DNA of 64,000 nt from Gracilaria gracilis (GCA_030374805.1 JARGSG010000203.1:496001-560000), one strand, 5' to 3'; numbered from the stretch's first letter, positions 43,811 through 58,213 are shown. Notes: generated by a model from the letters alone, not told the origin. Translations and numbers: made by a program.

Positions 43811-46800
43811 TGGTGGAGGTTATAGCTCGGAAGGGAAGGTGGGGATATGCAAAAGAAGTTCGCCAGCTCTGGCTCGGATTTACTTGAAAATGCTTCTGTC
43901 ACAACTTATATAGCACTACGTCGTCGCACTACCGCTCACTTCCACTTGGAGTAAAACCTAAGCCACCAAGCGGGGACACTCAATACTACCAATCATCATC
44001 TCACATAACATGGTAACACTGCCACAATTCATGACAGCTTACAACTAACAAGGCACAACAGTGCACAACAGTGCACAACAAGTTACGTGCCTACTCAACA
44101 AGTTACGTGCCTACACATAACGATGACCATGCACAAATTCACATTGTGCTAATACACTGTATTCCGTACACCACACCAATATGTGTATGCTCCAGCTCAC
44201 CAAGTACCACGTAACCACAAATTCACTCAATGCAATAAGTTCCACAACATGTTACCACAGTGTTCGTGTAATTCTCATGACTGTACCTGACTCATCACCA
44301 TAGCGCACCAAGTTGCATCAATGTGTTCAACATGTCCACGTACATAACTGTGCATACTGTCCAGCATACCATCTGTGCTAGCTACACACGTGTAGCCCAG
44401 AACAACCCAGTAATGCCATAACACTTGTACATAGTACGTTGCATGTGCACATTTGCAGTAGCCAATCAGAAGCCAGTTTCCTGTTGAGTTTGCACAAACG
44501 CGCATATGCGTTTTTCCTGCAGCACCCTCCAAAACAGCCCATGCTCCCCTGCACTTTTGGTTTCAGTGACAGCACTAGGTCAACATCCAACACTTCCCCT
44601 CTGTCACTGACTTCAAAGCTCTAGGTGCTGTACTCCACACTCCTTGCGAAACTTCTCGAGTTTCACGCGGGCAAGGGGCTTGTTGAGCATATCGGCAACC
44701 ATGGAATCAGTTGGACAGTAGAACAGCACGATGGACTTGTCAGGCAGAGCCTCTCTAGTGAAGTGGAACCGAATGTCGATGTGCTTCGTTCGCTTGTTTA
44801 CAACACCATATCGAGCAAGGTCGATGGAGCCTTGGTTGTCAACATACACAGGCGTCGGTTCAACCAAGACTTTGACAGACCCGTCCACCTCAACTCCAAT
44901 CACAATAGCAATGGCGTTCCAAAGTCGCCTTAGCCAGATTGCTTCCTTTGTACCAGAGCACAGACTCACATACTCAGCTTCAGCACTTGAGAGCGCAACC
45001 ACTTCCTGCTGACGTGAACTCCAGGACACTGGACCACCGCTCATCAAGAACACATATCCACTGGTAGACTTGCGGTTGGCAACATCGCCTGCCCAGTCAG
45101 AGTCCACATAGCCGTGCAGTTCCAGATCAGTGGTAGAGCCGTAGGTGAGTCCAAAGAAGCAAGTACCGTTGAGATAGCGGAGCACACGTTTGACTGACTT
45201 CCAGTGAGTTTCTCCAGGTTTCTCCACATACTTTGCAAGTTTGGACACTGCGTATGAGATATCTGGACGAGTTCCCACAGACAAATACATGAGGCTGCCA
45301 ATCGCCTGACGATACGGAACATCCGTGAGTGCCTCCTCAACAACAGAAAAGTCCACATCGGATTCAATCGGAGTGTCAATTGGCTTAGACTGATGCATGC
45401 CGAAACGTTCCAAGACCTTTTGCGTGTACGCAGACTGAGTCAGGTACAGCTGTCGCTTAGCTCGATCACGGTGGATCTCGAATCCGAGAACCATACGAGC
45501 TTCCTTGAGGTCTTTCATGCGGAACCGAGTTGACAGCTCTGCCTTTACGCGATTCATGGTCTCCATGCTCGGACTTGCTATCAGCAGGTCATCCACGTAT
45601 AGAGCAATGATAACCACAAATCCCAGTATTATCCCGGTGTACACACACTCATCTGCGTCATTGGGCTTCAACTCCATCTCATCAACAAGGAACGTGTATA
45701 TCTTTGCATGCCACTGCCTCGGTGCCTGTCTAAGCCCATAGATGGCTTTCTTCAAACGACACACCAAGTCTTCGTTCCCTTGCTGTATGAAACCTTTTGG
45801 CTGCTCCATATACACTGTCTCCTCCAGGTCGCCGTTCAGAAACGCAGTCTTCACATCCATCTGGTGCAAATGAAAGTCTCGCACAGCTGCAATCGACAGA
45901 ATCATCCTGATCGAAGTGAACTTCACTACTGGGGCATAAGTCTCTGAGAAGTCCACACCTTCGATCTGCAGGAATCCTCTAGCAACCATACGAGCCTTGT
46001 ACCTGACAGTTGGTTCACCAGATGGGTGCAGATTCATACTTCTGAACGTACACCCACTTGGACGAAATCACGTTGACTGTCTGCTGGCCTAGGCACTAGA
46101 TCCCATATGTCATGCTCTATCAGTGACTGGTACTCGCTCTTCATTGCCTTTTTCCATGCTTCGGAATCAGGACGTGACACAGCTTCACTATAAAAAGAAG
46201 GAGTGTCCATCACTGGTTGTCAGAAGAGCAGTTTCACCCCACCAACGCGTAGGCTTCTTACTCTCACGTGTGGATCTACGAACATGCTGCGTCTCTTGCC
46301 CCTTCAGGCTCAACATGTGGAACTGATGCGGAACCATCACTGGTACTCTCAGACGCATCATGGACATCAGGCGCAGGTGCGGAAGGATCATCTTCACTGG
46401 GGTGACTGGATGTGTCAGAGTTGGAGGTGTTATCCGGACTAGACATGTCACTCAATTCCATGTCAGCATAGTCCTCTTCCTCAAAGTTCTCATGGTCTTC
46501 GACTCGTCAAACCTCACATCTCTTGACACAATCACCTTTCTCTTCTTACCATCCCACAACTTGTACCCGTGGGACCCAGAAGGTGTACCCAATGAAGATG
46601 GCTTCCTTTGCTCTGTCTTCCAGCTTCTTCAGCTTGTGATCCACAACTTTGTACCAGCATCGGTTCCCAAACACACGCAGATTGCTCACATCAGGCTTCT
46701 GACCATGCCACAGCTCGAATGGAGTCGAGTTACTAGGAAGGGCTTTCCAGGTCACTCTGTTGCGTATATACACTGCTACGTTCAAGGCTTCAGCCCAAAA

Positions 46801-49800
46801 TTTCTTTGGCAGTTGTTTGTGGTGCAACATCGATCTGACCAAGTCCATGGAGTGTTCGGTTGAACCTTTCGGCAAACCCATTCTGCTGTGGATTGTACGG
46901 CACTGTTCGCTGATGTTCAATACCGTGGCGCTCGAGTTCTTTGCGGAATCGATTGGACAGATACTCACCACCGTTGTCAGTGCGCAATGCACGTAGCACA
47001 CTCTCACGTGCGGTGATGGTTTTCAACTTTCGTCCAGTCTGGTTTTCCACAAACTTGAGCCACCTCATGAACATTTGGAACACCTCATCTTTGGTTTTGA
47101 GCATGTACAAGAAGCAATACCTGCTGTGATCGTCGATGAATGTGACAAAGTAGTGCGAGCTTCCCAAGGATTTCACACTTACTGGACCTGAAACGTCCGA
47201 GTGGACAAGGTCCAATTCGTGTTCTGCTCGTTCCCCCCTTGCTTGGGAGTCGGAGCACGGGTTGCCTTTCCTACTACACACGAGCCACACACATCCAGCT
47301 TCTGTGCCAAATCTACATTCAGCCCTGATACAACCTCAATGCGAGCCATCTGCTTAATGCCTTCCACATTCACATGAGCCATTCGAGCATGCCAAAGAGG
47401 ACAGATCTGACACAAGGGCGCTGTCCACATCTGTACGCTGTTCTGCTGCAGTGCGAAGGTAGTACAGGCCTTTAAAACGGCACCCGGAGGCAACCACTTT
47501 CGACCCTTTGTAAACACATACCTTCTCTCTTTCAAACACTACCTTGCAGCCCAGATCACAGATCGCTGACACTGAAAGCAGGTGGCACCATAAGGATGGC
47601 ACGTGCACCACCTGTTTCAGTTTGCACGTACGTTTGGCGCCTTTCACAGTCAGATCAAGCTCCACACTACCGCGACCCACAGACTCTAGTTTGGAATCAT
47701 TGCCAATACTCACGCCAGAGGACACCTTGCTCTCATACGTTTGGAACATTGAGTCATCATACGTCATGTGTGCAGTCGCACCAGAGTCAAATAATCCAGT
47801 CACTGTTAGTAGCCTTATCGGTACCTGTCGCAATGAGACATACAAAGTCAGAATCGTCGCCACTCGCACCAAGCTCACAGCTGAGCCCAGTATTCACACT
47901 GGGGTGCAGCATCGACCTGATTTCTTGTTAGTACCGTCACGTTGTCTCTTGTAACAGTTCTTCTGGATATGACCCTTCTTGCCACAATAGTAACATATAA
48001 TTGACTTCGATGACCTCTGACGCCCGGCCAAAGCTGCGGTCACTTCCGGATTCCTCCTTGGCACGATCATTCATTCGCTGCTCTTCTTGCAGCAAACGAC
48101 TCTTCACAAACTCCAAACTGAGCTCGCGATCTCCGATCGTGGGTGGTCGATAGCGACAATGAGGTGCTCGAAACGTTCCGGAAGTCCACATAAGATAGCC
48201 ATTGCAATGTCTTCTTTTTCAACTTTGACGTCCATGCTCTTGAGATCAGAAGCCAAGTGACGAACATGATTGATGAATTGCAACATCTTCTGGTCGTCAC
48301 GCATTTTGGCGGTGTAAAAAGCACGTCTGGCATTGATTCGGTTGAGAAGAGTCTTCCTCTGGGAAAACATTGCATATGGCCTTCCACACATCGACAGCAG
48401 CCTCCACATCGCGCACATGATCCAAATGTTCGTCACTGAGCGTAAGTCCAATGATAGCTCTGGCCTTTGAGTCGCGAGTTTTCCCACTTGGACAATTCTT
48501 CTGGATCGGTGTGGTGGAGAGCTGGTGAGGTGATTCTTGAGATCCTTGAGCGCAAGCACAAGCTGAACTTTCTCCTTCCAGATATGGAAGTTATCCTCAC
48601 CCAACTTCTCAATCTTGATCCCAGTGAACGAGTCCATGCCGCAAAGTGAGATTAAAAGCGATCCCAGATAAAACAAATGGCAGACACAACGGGACAACAG
48701 CAAACCACAACAGCAAACAAACAACAAACAATAACAACAATAAAAACAAATAAAACTTCAATGGTCAGGCCCACTGGCAGGAAATACTATTCCCGGTACC
48801 CTAGGGAGTCGGACCTCTGACCCCCGGGAGACCGTCCGGGTAGGAAACGACTTCTGCAGTCAACCCTCTCCCGCGTTCAAGGAGAAGGCGCGTTGCTCTC
48901 TACGAGATGTCCAGAGGATGGTTAATGGCCAAAGATATGCCTTCACCAAGTAAAACCATCTCTGATCTCTTGCAAGAACTTGCGCGACCTTGAAACAGCA
49001 GCTACTTTGACACCCAAGGTACGCTTCTAGCGAGCAATCAATGAAAATCACAAGCGGCCTGATCCCAATGGGAGGTCAGCCTTCGATACGTTGCCTCCTC
49101 GTACTAAAAGCCCGCTGGACAAGGCAATGAGTCAATTGCACGGATCAAAAGCTCCTTATGGATGCCTTCACCGCCGTCCAAGCACCTAACACACAATCAG
49201 GTTCAACAAACAAAAGTCAAACACCACAACCAAAGTGCAGTACGCCACGGCACCCCGTTAGCTTTAGCGCTCGCGGTACAACACCGTTATCCGCCCAAAA
49301 GGACCGGTGGAGCCCGCTAGTCAGCACGGTCCGCCTTGGGTTCAAACCGCCTTGCTCCCGTCCCCGATTGCTCGGATCAACCGTTCGTCGCACAGGTAAT
49401 GCAGGTGATGACCAAAAATGCCGAGCACACACGTAGTGCACGGACTTCAACAACAACTGCTGAGCACAAAGCTAGTGCACAGACTTCGATCAAAATGGTC
49501 TCAACCTCTCGGATCAGAACCCGCAAACACGACGCGGGGATCCCAACAAGAAGAACAATAGAGGGAGACCAAACAAATCGGACAGAGATCGACAACGAGG
49601 GCAACAACGAGCACCCAAACACAATCACGATAGAAAGTCAACGTCGAACCACTACCAACACAACGCCCTCAGGGAGGAACGCAAACCGTAAAAAGAATAC
49701 CAACACCAACCAACAACACGGTCAACACACCCGACGCAACGAGAAGACGGTGATAGAGAAACAGCGAAACGGGTGAACGGCGGTGTGGGAGAGCGGCGAG

Positions 49801-50628
49801 AGACGAACGATAACGGCAGAGGTCAGCGGGGCTGGGCCCATAACCTGATGGAGGTTATAGCTCGGAAGGGAAGGTGGGGATATGCAAAGGAAGTTCGCCA
49901 GCTCTGGCTCGGATTTACTTGAAAATGCTTCTGTCACAACTTATATAGCACTACGTCGTCGCACTACCGCTCACTTCCACTTGGAGTAAAACCTAAGCCA
50001 CCAAGCGGGGGACACTCAATACTACCAATCATCATCTCACATAACATGGTAACACTGCCACAATTCATGACAGCTTACAACTAACAAGGCACAACAGTGC
50101 ACAACAGTGCACAACAAGTTACGTGCCTACTCAACAAGTTACGTGCCTACACATAACGATGACCATGCACAAATTCACATTGTGCCAATACACTGTATTC
50201 CGTACACCACACCAATATGTGTATGCTCCAGCTCACCAAGTACCACGTAACCACAAATTCACTCAATGCAATAAGTTCCACAACATGTTACCACAGTGTT
50301 CGTGTAATTCTCATGACTGTACCTGACTCATCACAATAGCGCACCAAGTTGCATCAATGTGTTCAACATGTCCACGTACATAACTGTGCATACTGTCCAG
50401 CATACCATCTGTGCTAGCTACACACCTGTAGCCCAGAAAAACCCAGTAATTCCATAACACTTGTACACAGTACGTTGCATGTGCACATTTGCAGTAGCCA
50501 ATCAGAAGCCAGTTTCCTGTTGAGTTTGTACAAACGCGCATATGCGCTTTTCCAGCAGCACCCTCCAAAACAGCTCATACTCCCCTGTACTTTTGGTTTC
50601 AGTGACAGCACTAGGTCAACATCCAACA
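43811..50628 (-). mobile_element. Copia-type LTR element A2 (duplicate of A1)
   Basis: LTRs lie at 43811-44592 (782 bp) and 49846-50628 (783 bp), with the internal region at 44593-49845. The primer-binding site (complement of the initiator-tRNA anticodon arm) is at 49832-49845. The order of gag, protease, integrase, RT and RNase H is as in A1. The RT/RNase H part (44613-46037) is open and near identical to A1. The rest is broken, with about a dozen breaks in all, clearly more than A1. Confidence 0.92.
48768..48949 (-). promoter_or_regulatory. conserved structured leader block, element A2
   Basis: This is the counterpart of 33897-34077, with the same hairpins. See that entry for the comparison with element C2. 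Confidence 0.5.
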
Positions 50629-52894
50629 AACTGCTCTTCTGACAGCCAATGATGACACTTCTTCTTATAGTGAAGCTGTGTCACGTCCTGATTCCGAAGC
50701 ATGGAGAGAGGCAATGAAGAGCGAGTACCAGTCACTGATAGAGCATGACACATGGGTTCTAGTGCTTAGGCCAGCAGACAGCAACGTGATTTCGTCCAAG
50801 TGGGTGTACGTTCAGAAGTATGAATCTGCACCATCTGGTGAACCAACTGTCAGGTACAAGGCTCGTATGGTTGCTAGAGGATTCCTGCAGATCGAAGGTG
50901 TGGACTTCTCAGAGACTTATGCCCCAGTAGTGAAGTTCACTTCGATCAGGATGATTCTGTCGATTGCAGCTGTGCGAGACTTTCATTTGCACCAGATGGA
51001 TGTGAAGACTGCGTTTCTGAACGGCGACCTGGAGGAGACAGTGTATATGGAGCAGCCAAAAGGTTTCATACAGCAAGGGAACGAAGACTTGGTGTGTCGT
51101 TTGAAGAAAGCCATCTATGGGCTTAGACAGGCACCGAGGCAGTGGCATGCAAAGATATACACGTTCCTTGTTGATGAGATGGAGTTGAAGCCCAATGACG
51201 CAGATGAGTGTGTGTACACCGGGATAATACTGGGATTTGTGGTTATCATTGCTCTATACGTGGATGACCTGCTGATAGCAAGTCCGAGCATGGAGACCAT
51301 GAATCGCGTAAAGGCAGAGCTGTCAACTCGGTTCCGCATGAAAGACCTCAAGGAAGCTCGTATGGTTCTCGGATTCGAGATCCACCGTGATCGAGCTAAG
51401 CGACAGCTGTACCTGACTCAGTCTGCGTACACGCAAAAGGTCTTGGAGCGTTTCGGCATGCATCAGTCTAAGCCAGTTGACACTCCGATGGAATCCGGTG
51501 TGGACTTGTCTGTTGTTGAGGAGGTACTCACGGATGTTCCGTATCGTCAGGCGATTGGCAGTCTCATGTATTTGTCTGTGGGAACTCGTCCAGATATCTC
51601 ATACGCAGTGTCCAAACTTGCAAAGTATGTGGAGAAACCTGGAGAAACTCACTGGAAGTCAGTCAAACGTGTGCTCCGCTATCTCAACGGTACTTGCTTC
51701 TTTGGACTCACCTACGGCTCTACCACTGATCTGGAACTGCACGGCTATGTGGACTCTGACTGGGCAGGCGATGTTGCCAACCGCAAGTCTACCAGTGGAT
51801 ATGTGTTCTTGATGAGCGGTGGTCCAGTGTCCTGGAGTTCACGTCAGCAGGAAGTGGTTGCGCTCTCAAGTGCTGAAGCTGAGTATGTGAGTCTGTGCTC
51901 TGGTACCAAGGAAGCAATCTGGCTAAGGCGACTTTGGAACGCCATTGCTATTGTGATTGGAGTTGAGGTGGACGGGTCTGTCAAAGTCTTGGTTGAACCG
52001 ACGCCTGTGTATGTTGACAACCAAGGCTCCATCGACTTTGCTCGAAATGGTGTTGTGAACAAGCGAACGAAGCACATCGACATTCGGTTCCACTTCACTA
52101 GAGAGGCTCTGCCTGACAAGTCCATCGTGCTGTTCTACTGTCCAACTGATTCCATGGTTGCTGATATGCTAGAAAAGCCTCTCGCCCGCGTGAAACTCGA
52201 GAAGTTTCGCAAGGAGTGTGGAGTACAGCACCTAGAGCTTTGAAGTCAGTGACAGAGGGAAAGTGTTGGATGTTGACCTAGTGCTGTCACTGAAACCAAA
52301 AGTGCAGGGGAGCATGGGCTGTTTTGGAGGGTGCTGCAGGAAAAACGCATATGCGCGTTTGTGCAAACTCAACAGGAAACTGGCTTCTGATTGGCTACTG
52401 CAAATGTGCACATGCAACGTACTGTGAACAAGTGTTATGGCATTACTGGGTTGTTCTGGGCTACACGTGTGTAGCTAGCACAGATGGTATGCTGGACAGT
52501 ATGCACAGTTATGTACGTGGACATGTTGAACACATTGATGCAACTTGGTGCGCTATGGTGATGAGTCAGGTACAGTCATGAGAATTACACGAACACTGTG
52601 GTAACATGTTGTGGAACTTATTGCATTGAGTGAATTTGTGGTTACGTGGTACTTGGTGAGCTGGAGCATACACATATTGGTGTGGTGTACGGAATACAGT
52701 GTATTGGCACAATGTGAATTTGTGCATGGTCATCGTTATGTGTAGCCACATAACTTGTTGAGTAGGCACGTAACTTGTTGTGCACTATTGTGCACTGTTG
52801 TGCACTGTTGTTCCTTGTTGGTTGTAAGCTGTCATGAATTGTGGCAGTGTTACCATGTTATGTTAGATGATGATTGGTAGTATTGAGTGTCCCC
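50629..52894 (+). mobile_element. Copia-type element A3, 3' part, inverted relative to A2
   Basis: A plus-strand internal fragment (50629-52263) covers the RT/RNase H half of the polyprotein. It stays open from 50678 to 52243 and has an intact YVDDLL motif. It is followed by the polypurine tract and a family A LTR (52264 to about 52894) that is cut short where an E LTR begins. It abuts the A2 LTR head to head. It differs from A1/A2 at scattered sites, so it is a separate, slightly older copy. The 5' half is missing. Confidence 0.9.
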
Positions 52895-52896
52895 TC

Positions 52897-53276
52897 TGAT
52901 GGAGGTTATAGCTGGAAGGGAAAGTTGAGGGGATGCAAGGGAAGTTCGCCAGCTCTGACTGGGATTTACTTGGAGGTACTTAGCTCACAACTTATATATC
53001 ACTTCTTCGTCGCACCACCGAACAACTGCAACTCTGAGTAAAACCTAAGCCACTAAGCAGGGACACTCAATACTACCAATCATCTTCTAACATGACATGG
53101 TAACGCTGCCACAATTCATGACAGCTTACAAGTAACAAGGCACAACAGTGCACAGCAGTGCACAGCAGTGCAAACCAATTCCGTACATTATTGCACAACA
53201 GTGTACAACAATGTACAACAATGTACAACAATGTACAACCATGCGCATCCATGACAGTGCGTACACACAATATGAC
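52897..53276 (-). mobile_element. family E LTR fragment
   Basis: About 380 bp match the 3' part of the E LTR (TGATGGAGG, TATATA box, ACAACAGTGC repeats) in minus orientation. The match ends where the family D LTR starts, so D inserted into or recombined with it. Confidence 0.85.
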
Positions 53277-56200
53277 TAACGTTACGCACGCAGGTAGTGT
53301 AGAAAGGGAAGTAAGTAGAGATGGATATTGAAGAAAGAGAAAGTAAAACAAGTGAAGGTTGACGGCCTTGGGTCGACCCGTTTACTCGAGGGTCGTTGAT
53401 TGCAACCTACAAATACCCTAGTGCGCGCTTCACCGTCGTCGCAGCAAGCGACGACGGCGGTCGCTACAAGTTGCACGTGTGTGCAGTTGTACACGGAAAG
53501 CGCGCGCAAACTAGAATACAACAATTTCAAATAACTAAATCAATCAACACTACAAATCTATTGCCAGTCCTTTGATTCAGAACCAGATCTAAAAAATCAT
53601 CAATTTGCATGGCGGCACTAAAACCGCCTTGCGCAGCCCAGAATCGCATATTGCATGCAAAACCGCCCATTCCAGCCTAGAAACGCACATCCTCGCTATC
53701 TGCATGGTTAGTCTACTACTCTAAGCCTATTCCAATCACAGAGCTCCACTTGGCCCATGCCACCATAACTCTCCATACAATCCATGGCACTTGTAGACAC
53801 CACGTTGCACAAGGACATTTGCAGTAGCCAATCATATTGCCGTTTCACGTTGGGGTTGAGCAGAGGGGCATATGCGCTTTTGCGAAGAGGGTGCTCAAAA
53901 GTGCCCATCGTCCCCTGCAACTTTGCTTCCAAGTAGTCCCAGACCAACCTGAGGGACGGACAGGCACTCGACCATGTCCCAACATCAACACTCCTCCTCG
54001 AGTCCCTGTGCAAGTCCAATTCGTTTCATAATTGCAAATATTCTTGCAGGGCTCAGCGGTTTGGTTAAGATATCAGCATCGTTTAGCTCACTAGGAACAT
54101 AGTCCACTGCAATGACAATGTCCTTCACCATATGTCTGATGAAATGAAGCTTCACGTCAATATGTTTGGCACGTCCAGAAGGGCATCGCTCACCAGCAGC
54201 CCAATCAATGGCACATTGATTGTCCGAGCGAATGGAGACCTTCTCGTTCACATCAAACCCGCTCTCCCGAAGCACTCGCGATATCCAGATAACCTCTTGA
54301 GCAGCCATGGTCAACGCGTATTACTCCGCTTCTCCAGTGGAGAGCGCAATCGATGCTTGCTTTCTTGCACCGAAGAAGCAAGTGGCCAATCCCAGTTTGA
54401 TCACATATCCGGACATTGACTTACGATTAGTAGTGTCACCAGCATAGTCTGAGTCCACAACGCCATTCAAGTTCAGAGATCCAGCTCGGTAGAGCAACCC
54501 ATGGCCACACGTCCCACGCAGGTACCGTAGTACTCGCTTTGCAGCTCTGTGACAGTATGCTGTGGGAGCGTTCTGGAATCGTGCAAGGATAAGGACTGGA
54601 GCAAGAATATCAAGTCTCGTGCGCAATGCCAAGTACAACAAGGACCCAATCATCTGCTGATATAGTTGCACATCCTTGGCAGTCTTGTCCTCCTCCGCTG
54701 CTAGTGATGAGAAAAACGACTCCACCATTGGACTGGGAGCTGGCTTGGCGTTGTGCAGTCCAAATCGGCGTAGCACTCCCTCGATGTAAAGCGGCTGTCC
54801 AAGCTTGAGGCCCGTAAGTTGACCCTCAGAATCCGCCGCCCAAGTCAACTCAACGCCAAGGTAGAAGCTCAATCGATCTTGAACTCGAAGTTCGTACAAT
54901 CCTTTGAGCTCCTCCAAGAGTGACGAACGTTGCGCAGCAGTTGGTGCGAAAACCAGGAGGTCATCAACGTAAACAAGGATGTATACGTACGCGTTGTGCC
55001 CAATGCGGCGCCTAAACACACACGGAGCACTAGGGAGTTCTTCAAATCCCAAGTCCTTGAGATCTTGACTGAACTTTGTATGCCAATCCAGGTGAGCCTG
55101 CTTAAGTCCGTACATGGCTTTCACCAACTTGTAACAGCATGGCTTCAGCCAAAGCACACCACGTGGAGACGTGACCCAAACATCCTCCTTCAGCTCCCCA
55201 TTCAAGAAGGCGGTCTTCACGTCCACTTGAGCAACAAACATCTGGAGGCACAGGGTAAGGTACAGGAACATACGAACCAGGTTGAAAGACACAACTGGTG
55301 CATAGTCTCCATGTAGTCCTGACCAAAAGTCTGGTGATTTCCACCAGCAACAACACGAGCCTTGAAGCGCTCAACCGACCCATCTGCATTCCGCTTCACT
55401 TTCAGGACGATATGGGTTGGCAGAGGTTGCGATGCGGGAGAATGATCGGGTACCCATGTACCCTTGCTCTCAAGAGAGGCCAGTTCTTCTTCGATCGCAG
55501 TCTCCCATAAGCTTTTCTCCAATGGAGACGCAGACATGGCTTCCTTCAAAGTCGGTTCATCACTTGTAGTCACTTCAACTGTTTGCGATGTGGCAGCGCC
55601 AGCCATGTTCCACCACCGTGTAGGTGCGCGGCGTGTTCGTCGCGGGTACCGGGACTCAGGTTGTGAGCCAGTTGGCTCATTAGGCTCCTCCATGGTGGAT
55701 TCATCCTGGTTGTCATCCTCACCTTCATTACCAGTGAGTTCATTATTATCGACATCATCAGCTTCACCCGTGCTGTCAGTGTGCAATTCAGGTGCATGAC
55801 TTTCCTGCAGTTCAGAACCAACATCATCGTCGACCACTTCGTCAATGCAAATCTCACCGGAGTGCTCGCTGTCACTCTGGGATTCCGAGTTGCAACTGAA
55901 GTCTTCATCAGAAGCGATCTCATCATCCATGTAGCCCGTCAGATAGGACGCACCAGGGAAGGATGACTCATCAAACGTCACATGTCGAGACTTGATAATA
56001 CGTGGTATCTCATCTTCATCTGTTACTAGAACATCGTAGACACCATGCTCAAGAGTCTGCAAGTACACCCCTTCAAGTGCACGAGACTCAAACTTGGTGT
56101 CCGGGTTCATCTTTAGTACGTACGCCGCACACCCAAACACTCGAACATTCTTCAAAGAAGGTGTGGAATCAGTTACAAGAAAGTACGGAGTGGATCCAGT

Positions 56201-57380
56201 GCTAGAGTGGGGAACTCTGTTGCGCACATATATAACGTGCTTCAACGCATACGGCCATAAACATTCTGGCAGATTGGCCTGCAGCAACAACGCTCGAGCA
56301 GCTTCCTCCATTGTGCGATTAATGCGCTCTGCTATTGCATTGTGCTCAGGGGTGTACGGAGGTGAAAACGAGGTTCCTTGGAGACCGTTTGCAGAGTTCT
56401 CCTGCAGAGCAATGTACTCTTCCGCATTATCTGAGTGCACTTTGGCAATTTGAGCTCCTCCAAGCTGCTGGAGCTTCTGTGCTACAGCCGCATATACTTC
56501 TGCAAGTTCACTTCGGTGTACCATAAACCCTATTAATGCATACCTAGAGTGTTCATCAATGAATGCTGTCGCGTATTGGAAGTGATCTGGAAATGACGGG
56601 AGCAAGGGCCCTAGGATATCAGAGTGCACAATGTCTCCGACACCAGTGGCACGATCAAACTTGCCTAAGAACGGAAGTTTGTGGGCCTTTCCAAGTCGGC
56701 ATGGGCGACAGACCTCCTCCATTTGAGCCAGCTTCGGCACTCCATTGGCATACTTGTGCACAACCTGCAAGTCTCTTGGGTTGATATGCGCAAGTCGTCG
56801 ATGCCATAGTTGAGCCAAGTCATTGTCGCGTGCAGAAAGGGCATGCCTAGAGTTAACTTTCGTGAGTGGATCAGGCAGAGTGTACAAACCTGACCGTTTA
56901 TCTCTTTGACCGCATCCAATAACAAACCCATCAACATGCGTGAGACGCACATCGCCAGCACGGAATAAAGACTCGATGCCCTTATCAGCCATACGTCCCA
57001 CAGACACCAAGTTATATTCGAGATCAGGAACCAAGAGTGCATCTGTGAGACGCAAGTTTGCACTCTCGAACGGTAGTATGACATCACCTCGTTGTGTAGC
57101 AGTCACAGTAGACTTATCAGCCAGCAATATGGTTCGTTCGTTACCTTCATGCAACGAACTGGGGACAAATACAGACTTGGAGAAAAAGAAGTGCGATGTT
57201 GCACCACTGTCTGCATATGTGTCCATAACCCTCTCTGATGGTGGGAGTACGGTACACTTCTCCACGGACATTCCTGCGATTTCAATCTTTGAGGACTTTC
57301 CGGACGACCTTGTCGATGGCTTGGAACTTCCGGGTTTATCCTTAGACCTCACCTTCAACTTGTCAAGAATGCTCTTGGGC
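53277..57380 (-). mobile_element. Copia-type LTR element D, lacking its 5' part
   Basis: The 3' LTR lies at 53277-53990 (714 bp), followed by a polypurine tract. Internal sequence runs from 53991 to 57380 with, in sense order, the end of gag, protease (DSGATSHF), GAG-pre-integrase, integrase, RT (YVDDLLVFA) and RNase H (ADILTKPLS). Proteins and LTR ends (TGTTGATGT) are related to family C but clearly diverged. The gag start and 5' LTR are replaced by element C2. It is broken, with about two or three breaks. Confidence 0.9.
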
Positions 57381-58108
57381 TGTTGATGTATGGATGTGGT
57401 CGAGTGCCTTTCAGTCCGTCAAAGGTGCTCCAAGTACTTGGAATACAAAGTTGCAGGGGAGCATGGGCACTTTTGGGCACCCTCATGAGAAAAGCGCATA
57501 TGCGTGTCTCCGCGAACCCAACGTGATACTGCAATATGATTGGCTACTGCAAATGGCTACATGCAACGTGGTTTGCACAAGTGGAACGTGTTGTATGGAG
57601 CGAGAAGGGCAGATGGAACTAGTGGTACGCTGTGATTGGCTGCAGCCTATAGGTGGTGGCCAGTTATGCGTTAGCGGAGTACCTGTTATTATAGGCCATT
57701 GTGAGGGGTTGTGCAATGTATGCGATTCTGGGCTACTATGATGGGGTTTGGAGCGAATGTGCGATTCTGAGCTGCGCGAGGGTGTTGGCTGTGCCAGACC
57801 GAAATTGTCAATTTTTTAGAGCAAGATATGGATCATGGAGTTGGCATTGGATTTGGCACGATTTGATTTAGTTGTTTGAATTCGTATTGTGTTTTGCGCG
57901 CGCTTTGGCTGTCAAAGTGTACACTTTGACAACGTGTGCAGTTATGTCGCTGGCTGCGACGGCGGCGGCGCGCGCTAGAGTATTTGTAGGTTGCGATCGC
58001 TGCCCGATCACTAAACTCGGGAAGAAGGTGGCCTACCCCCTTTGTTTGTCTTACTCATCTTCTTCACTACTTTCCCCTTTCCTTCTCTAACCTGCGTTCG
58101 TTGCGTCA

Positions 58109-58122
58109 GGTTATGGGCCCAG
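58109..58122 (+). other. primer-binding site, half-tRNA initiator Met type (C2)
   Basis: GGTTATGGGCCCAG directly follows the LTR end (GCGTCA). It is the same 14-nt site as in family A and is complementary to the initiator-tRNA anticodon arm. Confidence 0.88.
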
Positions 58123-58213
58123 AGCGTCGACTATTCGCAGACGTCATGCTCTTCTAACTTTTCATTTGGATTCTAAGAAGTTTTCCTATCTGCGACAGGT
58201 ACGCGTATTGGGC

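Noticed and set aside
52232-52769. Recurrent ORFs of 61-93 codons inside LTRs and opposite RT domains (for example MHVHICSSQSEASF..., MDLSGRASLVKW...)
   Set aside because: They recur only because the repeats recur. They are antisense or non-coding frames of LTR and RT sequence.
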